A stretch of DNA of 64,000 bases from Rhodobiaceae bacterium (GTDB taxonomy: Bacteria > Pseudomonadota > Alphaproteobacteria > Rhizobiales > NORP267). The first letter of the stretch is position 1. Every line of letters begins with the position of its first letter. A program made the position numbers and the translations under genes. Under the pieces are notes generated by a model, which saw only the letters and a list, made by a program, of their open reading frames with translations, searched no databases and had not been told where the DNA came from. Of this stretch, positions 1-9,118 are shown piece after piece. Location: NCBI GenBank assembly GCA_020441905.1, contig JAGRLG010000054.1, positions 1-64,000 on the forward strand, read 5' to 3'.

Positions 1-1
1 C

Positions 2-433
2 GGCGCCTGGGTCTTCCAGATCGTCGTCGACCTGGTGCCCTGTCCGCTCTGCCTGGAGCAGCGCTGGGCCTATTATGCCGGCCTGCCGCTGGCGCTTGCC
101 GCGCTCGGCCTGCTGATGGCCGGCGGCGGGCGCAACATAGTTCGCGCCCTGCTCGCCGTGGTGGCAGTGCTCTTCATCGCCAATGCCGCCCTGGGAATCT
201 ATCACTCCGGCGTCGAATGGCATTGGTGGCCGGGGCCGACCAGCTGCGCCAGCGGCGCCGGCAGCCCGCTCGATGCCGGCGGCCTTGCCGAGCGCATGGC
301 GCGCACCAAGGTGGTGGCCTGCGACGAGGCCGCCTGGCGCTTTCTCGGCCTGTCGCTGGCCGGCTACAATGTATTGGTATCGCTGGCCATTGCCGGACTG
401 ATCGGCTGGGCGCTGAAAAAAGCCCGGGCCTGA
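2..433 (+). CDS. dsbB: Disulfide bond formation protein DsbB family (5' end missing)
   Basis: The gene is open at the left edge, so its true start lies outside the window; the GTG at 35 is internal. It encodes an inner-membrane quinone reductase family protein that reoxidises the periplasmic thiol oxidase DsbA. The first visible residues carry the CPLC active-site pair followed by EQRWAYY, typical of the first DsbB periplasmic loop. Hydrophobic segments follow, then a second periplasmic loop with two cysteines (in TSCAS and VVACDE), the pair that exchanges with DsbA, and a last membrane segment ending in basic residues. About 143 codons are visible. No DsbA gene is seen in the window. Confidence 0.88.
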   Translation, partial: GAWVFQIVVDLVPCPLCLEQRWAYYAGLPLALAALGLLMAGGGRNIVRALLAVVAVLFIANAALGIYHSGVEWHWWPGPTSCASGAGSPLDAGGLAERMARTKVVACDEAAWRFLGLSLAGYNVLVSLAIAGLIGWALKKARA

Positions 434-460
434 CAGGAATCCCCGCCTCCAGGCAAGCCC

Positions 461-1036
461 CTAGGGCTCCAGTTCGCTGTCCCAATAGAGATAATCGAGC
501 CAGCTGTCGTGCAGGTAGTTGGGCGGGAAACGCCGCCCGTTATGGTGCAGCTGGAATACCGTGGGCCGGAACGGCAATTGCGACGGCCACATCCTCGCTT
601 CGTCCGGCATCTTGCCGCCCTTGCGCAGGTTGCACGGCGAACAGGCGGCGACCACGTTTTCCCAGGTCGTCTGCCCGCCGCGCGAGCGCGGCACCAGATG
701 GTCGAAGGTGAGATCGTTATTGGCGCCGCAATACTGGCAGACGAAACGGTCGCGCAGGAACAGGTTGAAACGGGTAAAGGCGGGGTGGCGCGCCGGCTTG
801 ATATAGGATTTCAGCGAAACCACGCTGGGCAGACGCATCTCGAAGGAGGGGCTGTGCACCGCGCGGTCATATTCGGAAACGATATTGACGCGGTCGAGAC
901 AGACCGCCTTGACCGTATCCTGCCATCCCCACAAAGACAGTGGATAATAGCTCAACGGCCTGAAGTCGGCATTGAGAACCAGTGCCGGACAGGCGTCCGG
1001 CGACACCGGAATATTCACGCTGGAATCCTCATCCAC
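461..1036 (-). CDS. HNH endonuclease family protein
   Basis: This is a 191-residue protein with a GTG start preceded by a GAGG ribosome site. The HNH nuclease fold is visible in the second half: a CQYCG zinc knuckle, then DLTFDHLVPRSRGG (the first catalytic His), a W.N.V.AC..CN segment and a lysine. The N-terminal hundred residues (PALVLNADFRPLSYYPLSLW) match the stand-alone HNH proteins common in alphaproteobacterial genomes. Those are chromosomal housekeeping-like genes rather than intron or toxin nucleases. The biological substrate is unknown. It converges on dsbB and is followed on the same strand by a DNA glycosylase gene, which hints at, but does not prove, a DNA-repair role. Confidence 0.85.
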   Translation of the reverse strand: MDEDSSVNIPVSPDACPALVLNADFRPLSYYPLSLWGWQDTVKAVCLDRVNIVSEYDRAVHSPSFEMRLPSVVSLKSYIKPARHPAFTRFNLFLRDRFVCQYCGANNDLTFDHLVPRSRGGQTTWENVVAACSPCNLRKGGKMPDEARMWPSQLPFRPTVFQLHHNGRRFPPNYLHDSWLDYLYWDSELEP

Positions 1037-1107
1037 TGCCTCGCGGGCCGCGCCGCTTCCCGCGTTGGCACAGTCTACTCACAACGTGACATGCTTGTGA
1101 AGCGGCG

Positions 1108-1743
1108 CTAACCGCCGGCCCGACGCCGGCGCGCGGCGTAAAAGGCCCAGAACAACCGCGCCGCGACGCCGCGCCAGGGCGACCAGCGCGCGGCCTCATC
1201 CGCCACCAGGCCGGCCTCGGGCCGCTCGCCCAGCCCCAGCGCCTCGCCGACAGCGAGCCGCAAGGCAAGATCCCCGGCGGGGAAGATGTCGGCATGGCCG
1301 ATGCAGAACAGCAGATAGATATCCGCCGTCCACGGACCGATGCCCCGGCTGGCGCACAACGCTTCGCGCACTTCGTCCGCCGGCAGCGAGCCAAGTCCGT
1401 CAAGATCCAGTTGCCCGGCGGCGATCGCGCGACAGAGCGCGCGCAAGGTGGCGACCTTGGCCGCCGACAGGCCGCAGCCGCGCAGATCGGCATCGCCAAC
1501 CGTTTCGACCGCGACTTGCGTCACCTGCCCCAGCCGCGCCTCGAGGCGGTTCCAGATCGCCGCCGCCGCCAGATTGGAAAGCTGCTGCGCGGTGATGATG
1601 CGGGCAAGTCCGGAGAACCCGGCCTCGCGGCGGCGCAGCGGCACCGGCCCCGTCGCCGCGATGACCGGCGCCAGGCGCGGATCGCTTCTTTCCAGCGCCG
1701 CCAGCCCTTCCCTGATATCGGCTTCGCTCTCTATGGTACGCAT
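1108..1743 (-). CDS. DNA-3-methyladenine glycosylase II family (AlkA-like)
   Basis: The 211-residue protein belongs to the helix-hairpin-helix DNA glycosylase superfamily, which excises alkylated bases in base excision repair. The segment AGFSGLARIITAQQLSNLAAAAIWNRLEARLG is the conserved helical start of the domain in short AlkA-type enzymes. Later, LPADEVREALCASRGIGPWTADIYLL contains the hairpin (GIGPWTA) and the catalytic aspartate region. It is shorter than E. coli AlkA and lacks the N-terminal TBP-like domain, as is usual for alphaproteobacterial short forms. It starts 37 bp from the divergent gluQRS gene. Confidence 0.85.
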   Translation of the reverse strand: MRTIESEADIREGLAALERSDPRLAPVIAATGPVPLRRREAGFSGLARIITAQQLSNLAAAAIWNRLEARLGQVTQVAVETVGDADLRGCGLSAAKVATLRALCRAIAAGQLDLDGLGSLPADEVREALCASRGIGPWTADIYLLFCIGHADIFPAGDLALRLAVGEALGLGERPEAGLVADEAARWSPWRGVAARLFWAFYAARRRRAGG

Positions 1744-1780
1744 CGCAATGCCGCCCGTTCCGAGGATCGCATATTAGGCC

Positions 1781-2662
1781 ATGACAAAAGATCCGGCGCG
1801 ACCCGTTTTCCGTTTCGCCCCCAGTCCCAATGGCGAGTTGCATCTCGGCCATGCCTTTTCGGCGCTGACCACGGCGCGCGCGGCGCGAGATTGCGGCGGG
1901 CGCTTCCTGCTGCGCATCGAGGACATCGATCTGGTGCGCTCCAGGCCCCGTTTCGAGCAGGCGATCTACGACGATCTGGCCTGGCTCGGCCTTGCCTGGG
2001 AAGAACCGGTGCGCCGCCAGAGCGAGCATTTCGCCGACTATCGGGCCGCCCTGGCGCGCCTCGAGGGGCGCGGCCTGGTCTATCCCTGTTTTGCCAGCCG
2101 CAGCCAAATCGCTGCCGCCTGCACTGCCGCCGGAGTCGCGGATTGCGCCTGCGACCCCGACGGCGCCCCGCTCTATCCCGGCCTGTGGCGCGGCGCATCC
2201 CGGGATGCGATCGAGGAGAAAATGGCCGAAGGCGCGCCCTATGCCTTGCGCCTTGACATGGCAAAGGCGCTTGCCGCTATGTCGGATCGAGGCGGCAAGA
2301 TCTCTTTTGTCGAAAAAATCCACCAGCCGTGCGGCGAGATCGCCGCCGACCCGGCGCGCTGGGGCGATGTCGTGATTGCCCGCAAGGACGTGCCGGCAAG
2401 CTATCACCTCGCGGTCACGGCGGACGACGCGCTACAGGGCGTGACCCATGTCACCCGCGGCGCCGACCTGTTCGAGGCCACCCATGTCCACCGCCTGCTC
2501 CAGGAACTGCTGGAGCTTCCGGTTCCGGTTTACGCCCATCACCGGCTGATCCTCGATGAGGGCGGGCGCAAATTGTCGAAAAGCGCCCGCGACACCAGCC
2601 TGCGGTCCTTGCGCGAGGATGGTGTCAGCGCCGCCGAAATCCGGCGCCGGCTTGGGTTTTGA
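1781..2662 (+). CDS. gluQRS: Glutamyl-Q tRNA(Asp) synthetase
   Basis: The 293-residue protein is a truncated glutamyl-tRNA synthetase paralogue. It activates glutamate and attaches it to queuosine in the anticodon loop of tRNA(Asp). The class I signatures are clear: RFAPSPNGELHLGHAFSAL (HIGH-type motif, LGH) near the N-terminus and KLSKSARD (KMSKS-type) near residue 265. A cysteine-rich stretch (CFASRSQIAAAC, then CAC) around residues 105-130 is the zinc site typical of the family. The anticodon-binding domain is absent, which separates it from GltX. It is divergent from the glycosylase gene. Confidence 0.92.
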   Translation: MTKDPARPVFRFAPSPNGELHLGHAFSALTTARAARDCGGRFLLRIEDIDLVRSRPRFEQAIYDDLAWLGLAWEEPVRRQSEHFADYRAALARLEGRGLVYPCFASRSQIAAACTAAGVADCACDPDGAPLYPGLWRGASRDAIEEKMAEGAPYALRLDMAKALAAMSDRGGKISFVEKIHQPCGEIAADPARWGDVVIARKDVPASYHLAVTADDALQGVTHVTRGADLFEATHVHRLLQELLELPVPVYAHHRLILDEGGRKLSKSARDTSLRSLREDGVSAAEIRRRLGF

Positions 2663-2755
2663 GAAATTTTTCGCCGCGGCCGGCATGAAATCCCGGCCGC
2701 GGCGAGACATTCACCGCCTTGGGGACATCGGCGGCGAATTGGACAGACGTGAAAA

Positions 2756-3382
2756 TCAGACGTCGAGGAACACGGTTTCCTGTTCGCCCTGGATATGGAT
2801 GTCGAAGTGATAGACCACTTCGCCGCCCTTCTCCTCGCGCCGCGCGATCAGGGTCTGGCGGCGCTTCTCCTGCTCGATCAGGTTGAGCACCGGATCCTTT
2901 GCATTGGCCTCTTCCTCGTCGGAGAAATACATCCGGGTCTGCAAGCCGATATTGATGCCGCGCGCCACGATCCAGAAGCTGACATGGGGCGCCATCGTCT
3001 TGCCGCCGCGGCCCGGCACCGGCCCCGGCTTGATGGTGTGGAATTCGTAGGTCCCGGTCTTGAAATCGGATCCGGCGCGGCCCCAGCCGCGAAAATCCGG
3101 GTCGAGCTTCTTGGCCTGGGTATCGGCGGGGTGGTTGTAGCGCCCCTCCGAATTGGCCTGCCAGACCTCCACCAGCACGTCGCGCAAGGGCGTTCCGGTG
3201 CCGTCATAGACCTTGCCCTCAATGCGGATCTTCTCACCCCGCGTCTTGGGTCCGACCAGCTGGTTGGTGAAATTGTTTTCGAAAATATCGAATCCGGCCT
3301 GCTTGGGAATAAGGCCGATATGGACATAGGGACCGGCGGTCTGGGACGCGGTTTCCTTCAGATAATCCAGCGACTGCGGCAT
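2756..3382 (-). CDS. pcaG: Protocatechuate 3,4-dioxygenase alpha subunit
   Basis: The 208-residue protein is the alpha subunit of the iron(III) intradiol dioxygenase that opens protocatechuate to 3-carboxy-cis,cis-muconate, the first step of the beta-ketoadipate pathway. It shows the family motif IRIEGKVYDGTGTPLRDVLVEVWQAN, then TIKPGPVPG and APHVSFWIVARGINIGLQTRMYF. The HIHF iron-ligand pair of the beta subunit is replaced by HVSF, as expected for the non-catalytic chain. It starts 2 bp after the pcaH stop codon, so the two are co-translated. No pcaD, pcaC or pcaB is in the window. Confidence 0.95.
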   Translation of the reverse strand: MPQSLDYLKETASQTAGPYVHIGLIPKQAGFDIFENNFTNQLVGPKTRGEKIRIEGKVYDGTGTPLRDVLVEVWQANSEGRYNHPADTQAKKLDPDFRGWGRAGSDFKTGTYEFHTIKPGPVPGRGGKTMAPHVSFWIVARGINIGLQTRMYFSDEEEANAKDPVLNLIEQEKRRQTLIARREEKGGEVVYHFDIHIQGEQETVFLDV

Positions 3383-3384
3383 GG

Positions 3385-4197
<813 letters not shown>

Positions 4198-4199
4198 CT

Positions 4200-4220
4200 A
4201 TTGTTCTTTATTTAAACAAT
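4200..4220. promoter_or_regulatory. Inverted repeat upstream of pcaHG (possible operator)
   Basis: ATTGTT and AACAAT arms (6 bp each) are separated by 9 bp of AT-rich DNA. The element lies 27-47 bp upstream of the pcaH ATG, in a strikingly AT-rich patch for this genome. The T-N11-A-like geometry would suit a LysR-type activator such as PcaQ, but no regulator gene is in the window. The assignment is inference. Confidence 0.4.
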
Positions 4221-4334
4221 CTAATACACCACGTCGTTGAGGCAGGTCAATCCGCTAAGGTCGATTTCGCGCGCCCAACATGCCGTAGTCCCAGTCTTTC
4301 GCCATTTCGTCCCATGGCCCGTTTACCATCCGCC

Positions 4335-4349
4335 TTAGGCGAACATTAA
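4335..4349. promoter_or_regulatory. CtrA-like half-degenerate site before the hybrid kinase gene
   Basis: TTAG-N7-TTAA differs by one base from the CtrA consensus TTAA-N7-TTAA. It lies about 72 bp before the ATG of the hybrid histidine kinase. A single near match is weak evidence. Confidence 0.25.
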
Positions 4350-4420
4350 AGGCTCGCGGGCATACTTGCCGCCAAGCGCCGCCCGATTGCAGCGGTCGGG
4401 CCTAGAGGCAGGCCGGCCAG

Positions 4421-5746
4421 ATGGAAAGAAGTGCGGCGCGGCCTTTGGGACAAGGGTGCGGGCAGAAGATGACAGCAGATCGGATTGACCGCGGCGACAC
4501 CACTTCGGGGGGCACGCTCGCCGGCGAACGCACGCTCCGGCTGGCGGCGGAAGACGCCTGCCGGGCCAAATCCGACCTCATCGCCACCGTCAGCCATGAA
4601 CTGCGCACGCCAATGGGCGCCATCATCTCCATGGCCGACCTGCTGCTGACCACCGCGCTCGACCCCACCCAGCGCCGCTATGCCGAAACCTTGCAGCAAT
4701 CGGCGCGCAGCCTCCTGGTGCTGCTCAACGACGTCCTCGACCACGAGAAACTCGATGGCGGGCATTTCCGCCTGGTCCCGCGCCCCATGGATCTGGGCGC
4801 TTTCCTCGACCGCGTCGAAATCGCGCTGGCCGCGCGCGCCAATGCGCAAGGCCTGGCCTCGCGGGTGATCCGCGACCCGGCCCTGCCGGCGCAAATCGAG
4901 GCCGACGGCGCAAGGCTGCGCCAGATCATCGACAATCTGCTCGACAACGCGGTCAAGTTCACCGCCAGCGGCACCATCACCCTCGATGTCGCCTTCCTGC
5001 CCGCCACGGCGGCGGACGGCCAGCTCGCGATCAAGGTCATCGACAACGGCGTCGGCATTGCCGAGGAAGACCGCGCCGATCTGTTCACTCCTTACGCCCG
5101 TTCCGGCACCGCGCTGCGCGCCGAAGGCCCCGGCACCGGATTGGGCCTGTCCATCGTCGCCAAACTGGTGACGCTGATGGGCGGCACGATCCGCTGCGAC
5201 AGCGCGCCGGGCCGGGGCAGTACATTCGCCCTTGCCCTGCCCTGCCGCGTTGCCGCCGCCACGCCGCGCCAGGCCGCCGGAGAGGCCGCCGGAGAGGCCG
5301 CAGTAACAGAGGATGGCGCCATGCCGGCGGCCCTGGCCGGCACGCCCCCCCGCGCCCTCATCGTCGAGGACAACCACGTCAACCAGATGCTGATTTCGGC
5401 GCTGCTGGAAACCTTCGGCATGCCGTTCTCGGTTGCCGGCGGCGGCGAGGAAGCGCTGGCGCTGATGGCCGGCGAGCCCTTCGATATCGTGCTGATGGAT
5501 ATCCGCATGCCCGGCATGGACGGGCTGGAGGCAACGCGGCGCATCCGCGCCCTCGGCGGCGCCATTGGCCAAACGCCGGTCATCGCCCTGACCGCGCAGG
5601 CCGAGCCCGACGACCGCGCCCGTATCCTGGCCGCCGGCCTCGATGGCTGCGTTACCAAGCCGATCGAGCCGCGCCTGCTCTATGACACCATGCTCGCCGC
5701 CATCGCGGAGCGCGGCGGCGCCAATCTGGTCGCGGCGGGAGGTTGA
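4421..5746 (+). CDS. Soluble hybrid histidine kinase with C-terminal receiver
   Basis: The 441-residue protein has a HisKA dimerisation domain with the phosphoacceptor His59 in SHELRTP, then an HATPase domain (N box [10 protein letters not shown] boxes DNGVGIA and GTGLGLS) to about residue 270. A receiver domain follows from about residue 308 with acidic DN in VEDN, phosphoacceptor Asp360 in [11 protein letters not shown], and the TKP lysine. There is no membrane segment and almost no N-terminal sensor region, so its input must come from a partner. The linker contains an AGEAAGEA repeat. An alternative start is the ATG at 4469. No cognate output regulator is adjacent. It converges on ecm with 24 bp between them. 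Confidence 0.87.
   Translation: MERSAARPLGQGCGQKMTADRIDRGDTTSGGTLAGERTLRLAAEDACRAKSDLIATVSHELRTPMGAIISMADLLLTTALDPTQRRYAETLQQSARSLLVLLNDVLDHEKLDGGHFRLVPRPMDLGAFLDRVEIALAARANAQGLASRVIRDPALPAQIEADGARLRQIIDNLLDNAVKFTASGTITLDVAFLPATAADGQLAIKVIDNGVGIAEEDRADLFTPYARSGTALRAEGPGTGLGLSIVAKLVTLMGGTIRCDSAPGRGSTFALALPCRVAAATPRQAAGEAAGEAAVTEDGAMPAALAGTPPRALIVEDNHVNQMLISALLETFGMPFSVAGGGEEALALMAGEPFDIVLMDIRMPGMDGLEATRRIRALGGAIGQTPVIALTAQAEPDDRARILAAGLDGCVTKPIEPRLLYDTMLAAIAERGGANLVAAGG
5271..5300. repeat. 12-bp tandem repeat, 2.5 copies, in kinase linker
   Basis: The unit AGGCCGCCGGAG is repeated 2.5 times in frame and encodes alternating AGEA units between the kinase ATPase domain and the receiver domain, where length change would be tolerated. 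Confidence 0.8.
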
Positions 5747-5770
5747 TCCCGCCTGCGATTACTGAGCCGC

Positions 5771-7765
5771 TCAGGCAGCGGCGCTGGCCCGCGCCGCCAC
5801 CAGGGCGACAATATCGGCCATGATATTGGTGATCTGGAAATCCTTGGGCGTATAGACCGCCGCGACACCGGCCTTTTTCAGCAAGGCTTCGTCCTCGGCC
5901 GGAATGATGCCGCCGATCACCACCGGCACGTCGTCCAGCCCTTCGGCGCGCATACGGTCCATGACCTCGAGCACCAGCGGCTTGTGGCTGCCCGACAGGA
6001 TCGACAGGCCGACGACATGCACGCCCTCTTCCAGCGCCGCGTTGACGATCTGCGCCGGGGTCAGGCGGATACCCTCATAAACCACTTCCATGCCGCAATC
6101 GCGCGCCCTGACCGCGATCTGTTCGGCGCCGTTGGAATGGCCGTCCAGCCCCGGCTTGCCGACCAGGAACTTGAGCCGCCGCCCCAGCTTGGCCGACAGC
6201 GCATCGACCGACTGGCGCACCGCGTCGAGATCCGCGGCGGAGATATTGCGCGCCGAAGCCGAGACCCCGGTCGGGGCACGGTACTCGCCGAAGGTTGCGC
6301 GCAGCACCTCGCCCCACTCGCCCGTCGTCACCCCGGCCTTGGCGCAGGCGATCGATGGCTCCATGACGTTGCGGCCCTCGCTCGCCGCCGATTTCAGATC
6401 GGCCAGCGCGGCGTCCACCGCCTTTCTGTCGCGCCCCGCGCGCCACGCCTTGATGCGCTCCACCGCGTCGCGCTCGACATGTTCGGGAATGGTCAGGATC
6501 GAGCCGTCGCCGGTCGACAACGGCGAAGGCTCGCTCTCGGTGAAGGCATTGACGCCGATCACCATCTGCTCGCCGCTTTCGATGCCGGCGAGGCGCGCCG
6601 CATTGGCTTCCACCAGCTGGCGCTTCATGTAACTGGTTTCGACGGCTGCCACCGCGCCGCCCATTTCGCCGATGCGCGCCAGTTCGTCGCGCGCGCGGCC
6701 CTTCAGGTCCTCGACCTTGGCGGCGATTTCCGCCGAGCCGTCGAACAGGTCGCCAAATTCCAGCAGGTCGGTTTCATAGGCCAGGATCTGCTGCATGCGC
6801 AGCGACCATTGCTGGTCCCAGGGGCGCGGCAGCCCCAGCGCCTCGTTCCAGGCCGGCAGCTGCACCGCGCGCGCCCGTGCGTTCTTCGACAATACAACAG
6901 CCAGCGTCTCGATCAGGATGCGATAGACATTGTTTTCCGGCTGCTGCTCGGTCAGGCCCAGCGAATTGACCTGCACGCCATAGCGGAAGCGGCGGTATTT
7001 CTCTTCCCTCACGCCATAGCGCGTCGCCGTGATCTCGTCCCACAAATCGACGAAGGCGCGCATCTTGCACATCTCGGTGACGAATTTCAGGCCCGCATTG
7101 ACGAAGAAGGAAATGCGCCCGACGACCTGCGGGAAATCCGCCTCCGGCACCTCGCCCGACGCCTTCACCGCGTCGAGCACCGCGGTCGCGGCGGCCAGCG
7201 CGAAAGACAGCTCCTGGGCCGGCGTCGCCCCCGCTTCCTGCAAATGGTAGGAGCAGACATTGATCGGGTTCCAGCGCGGCAGGTTCTTGTAGGTATAGAC
7301 GATGACGTCCTTGGTCAGCCGCAGGGACGGCTCGGGCGGGAACACATAGGTTCCGCGCGAAAGATACTCCTTGATAATGTCGTTCTGCGTCGTGCCGTTG
7401 AGCAGCTTGCGGTCGGCGCCCTGCTCATCGGCCGCCGCGATATAGAGCGACAGCAGCCACGCCGTGGTGGCATTGATGGTCATCGAGGTGTTCATCTTCT
7501 CCAGCGGAATGCCGTCGAACAGTGCCCTCATGTCGCCAAGATGGGAGATCGGCACGCCGACCTTGCCGACCTCGCCCTTGGCCAGCGCATGGTCAGGGTC
7601 GTAGCCGGTCTGGGTCGGCAGGTCGAAGGCCACCGACAGGCCGGTCTGGCCCTTGGCGAGGTTGGAACGGTAGAGCCGGTTCGATTCCGCCGGGGTCGAA
7701 TGTCCCGCATAGGTACGGAAAATCCAGGGCTTGTCCCTGTGGCTCGCTGTTTCGGATTCACTCAT
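5771..7765 (-). CDS. ecm: Ethylmalonyl-CoA mutase
   Basis: The 664-residue protein is an AdoCbl-dependent acyl-CoA mutase that converts (2R)-ethylmalonyl-CoA to (2S)-methylsuccinyl-CoA in the ethylmalonyl-CoA pathway. The N-terminal barrel shows FRTYAGHSTPAESNRLYR and LSVAFDLPTQTGYD. The whole protein resembles the Rhodobacter Ecm that I remember more than canonical methylmalonyl-CoA mutase. The C-terminal cobalamin domain carries GLDGHSNG, the DxHxxG motif, with the cobalt-ligand His543. It is one chain with no separate small subunit. The start at the ATG encoding MSESET is preferred over an upstream in-frame codon at 7780. It lies about 2.2 kb from ccr and 7 kb from mcd. Confidence 0.93.
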   Translation of the reverse strand: MSESETASHRDKPWIFRTYAGHSTPAESNRLYRSNLAKGQTGLSVAFDLPTQTGYDPDHALAKGEVGKVGVPISHLGDMRALFDGIPLEKMNTSMTINATTAWLLSLYIAAADEQGADRKLLNGTTQNDIIKEYLSRGTYVFPPEPSLRLTKDVIVYTYKNLPRWNPINVCSYHLQEAGATPAQELSFALAAATAVLDAVKASGEVPEADFPQVVGRISFFVNAGLKFVTEMCKMRAFVDLWDEITATRYGVREEKYRRFRYGVQVNSLGLTEQQPENNVYRILIETLAVVLSKNARARAVQLPAWNEALGLPRPWDQQWSLRMQQILAYETDLLEFGDLFDGSAEIAAKVEDLKGRARDELARIGEMGGAVAAVETSYMKRQLVEANAARLAGIESGEQMVIGVNAFTESEPSPLSTGDGSILTIPEHVERDAVERIKAWRAGRDRKAVDAALADLKSAASEGRNVMEPSIACAKAGVTTGEWGEVLRATFGEYRAPTGVSASARNISAADLDAVRQSVDALSAKLGRRLKFLVGKPGLDGHSNGAEQIAVRARDCGMEVVYEGIRLTPAQIVNAALEEGVHVVGLSILSGSHKPLVLEVMDRMRAEGLDDVPVVIGGIIPAEDEALLKKAGVAAVYTPKDFQITNIMADIVALVAARASAAA

Positions 7766-7869
7766 GATGCACTGCCCCAATTCGCTTTTCCCGCATCTCG
7801 CCCATGCCGGCGCGATAGAGCAGCGTGTCTGCGTCCGAACGGCGCAGGCTGCTCTAACATTTTAAGACC

Positions 7870-7918
7870 GATCAACTTTTCCGCTTTCAGGTGATTCCAC
7901 CTGAAAGCTAAGTTGATC
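7870..7918. repeat. Long two-part hairpin, REP-like element
   Basis: A nested inverted repeat of 49 bp. The outer arms GATCAACTT / AAGTTGATC (9 bp) enclose the inner arms GCTTTCAGGTG / CACCTGAAAGC (11 bp) around a 4-base loop. It lies between the ends of the nitrilase gene and the ecm start. Its lower GC content and near-perfect symmetry suggest a dispersed palindromic repeat of the kind found between alphaproteobacterial genes. A terminator for the nitrilase gene is the alternative, but no T-run follows it on that strand. Confidence 0.6.
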
Positions 7919-7946
7919 TAGCCGGCGCATGCTCCCTATCACGTTC

Positions 7947-7965
7947 CATTTTGCGATGCAAAATG
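7947..7965. promoter_or_regulatory. Perfect palindrome upstream of ecm (candidate PhaR site)
   Basis: CATTTTGC-GAT-GCAAAATG has 8-bp perfect arms around a TGC-N3-GCA core. It lies about 182 bp upstream of the ecm start, in the gap after the nitrilase gene. The same core recurs before ccr, hbd, mcd and phaR. PhaR binding is inferred from motif form and gene functions. Confidence 0.5.
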
Positions 7966-8006
7966 AAGGGACGCGATTGGCTTCCAGGGCATATGAGATC
8001 GCGGTT

Positions 8007-8948
8007 CTAGCCCCTGAACCGGGCAGTCGGCATGGGTTCTCGGTTGACCTCCAATTGGAAGATGTCGGGGCGCGAATAATGCCCTGCGATGTCGAGCGAG
8101 CGGCGCGCCCGGCGCGCATCCTCTATATCTATCTCGCCAAACAGGATGGATTTTTCCCTGCTCAGTGGTCCGGCGGCGGGACCGGCAAAGGGCTTGACGA
8201 TCACGGCATCCCCGGGATTGATCCACTCCTGCTCATCGGGGAACATTTGCTCGCGGCCGGGGAAATCCGCCGGAATGTCATTTGCCTGTAGCGCGGTCGC
8301 CGTGCTCACCACCCAGCAACCGCCCTCCGCAGCGATATGGCGCATGCTCGCCAGCCAGCGTTCTCCCGTATCCCAGGTCGGGGCGAGCAGGATATCCATG
8401 TTCTGGGCATAAAGCGCGTAGCGCGCCAGCGGCATGTAGTTTTCCCAGCAGATCAGCATGCCGACGCGCCCGACCGGCGTATCGACCACCCTCAGCCCGC
8501 TGGCATCGCCCCGGCCCCAGACCATGCGCTCCGGATTGGTCGGCAGCAGTTTGCGGTGGCGGTTGAGGATGGCACCATCGGGCCCGATGAGGACCACGGT
8601 ATTGAACAAGGTGGTGCCGGAAAACTCGGCATCGATTTCGTGCATTCCGCAACAAACGGTAATGCCGTGGCTGGCCGCCGCCTCGCGGACCGGCACCAGG
8701 TCGCCGCCCGATATATCGACGGCATTCTTGCGCAGGCGGGCATGGATTTCGCCCGAAAGGCCCATGTCGCCGCCCGGCCTCAACCGCCAAATCCAGGTCG
8801 GATATCCCGGCAGATAGGCTTCCGGGAACAGCACCAATTGCGCCCCCGCCTCGGCGGCTTCGCCGACGCCCTGAACGACACGATCCCGCGATTCCTGCAA
8901 ATCCAGGAATTTTGGCGGCCGTTGAAAAACGGCGACCTTGCTTGCCAT
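8007..8948 (-). CDS. Nitrilase / carbon-nitrogen hydrolase
   Basis: The 313-residue protein is a member of the nitrilase superfamily. The catalytic triad is visible: Glu in LVLFPEAYLPGYP, Lys in NRHRKLLPT, and Cys in GMLICWENYMPLARYALY. The CWENYMPLAR form is that of true nitrilases, which hydrolyse R-CN to acid and ammonia, rather than of amidases. The substrate cannot be read from sequence. The ATG at 8948 has a strong GGGAGGG ribosome site 6-10 bases before it. It is on the ecm strand, with about 240 bp between them holding a hairpin and a candidate regulatory palindrome. Confidence 0.9.
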   Translation of the reverse strand: MASKVAVFQRPPKFLDLQESRDRVVQGVGEAAEAGAQLVLFPEAYLPGYPTWIWRLRPGGDMGLSGEIHARLRKNAVDISGGDLVPVREAAASHGITVCCGMHEIDAEFSGTTLFNTVVLIGPDGAILNRHRKLLPTNPERMVWGRGDASGLRVVDTPVGRVGMLICWENYMPLARYALYAQNMDILLAPTWDTGERWLASMRHIAAEGGCWVVSTATALQANDIPADFPGREQMFPDEQEWINPGDAVIVKPFAGPAAGPLSREKSILFGEIDIEDARRARRSLDIAGHYSRPDIFQLEVNREPMPTARFRG

Positions 8949-9084
8949 GATAACGCCCTCCCGTTTCACGGGGCAGCTTTGTTGTCTGGTCAATCTTCGC
9001 CGGCTGCCTGACCTCACCCTAGATCAAATCCAACTTCAACATAACCCGGTGCACGGCTACGGCGCGAACCCGCCGGGTCTGCAT

Positions 9085-9118
9085 CTATCCTTCTTCATCG
9101 GCTATCCTTCTTCATCGG
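9085..9118. repeat. 17-bp perfect tandem duplication across a stop codon
   Basis: The unit CTATCCTTCTTCATCGG occurs twice head to tail. On the minus strand the second copy contains the last codons and the stop of the 9102-9647 gene; the first copy lies immediately after the stop. Confidence 0.85.

Noticed and set aside
5984-7894. 636-residue open frame on the plus strand opposite ecm
   Set aside because: It is the GC-rich shadow of ecm, is His/Arg/Asp-rich without family resemblance, and ecm is unmistakable.
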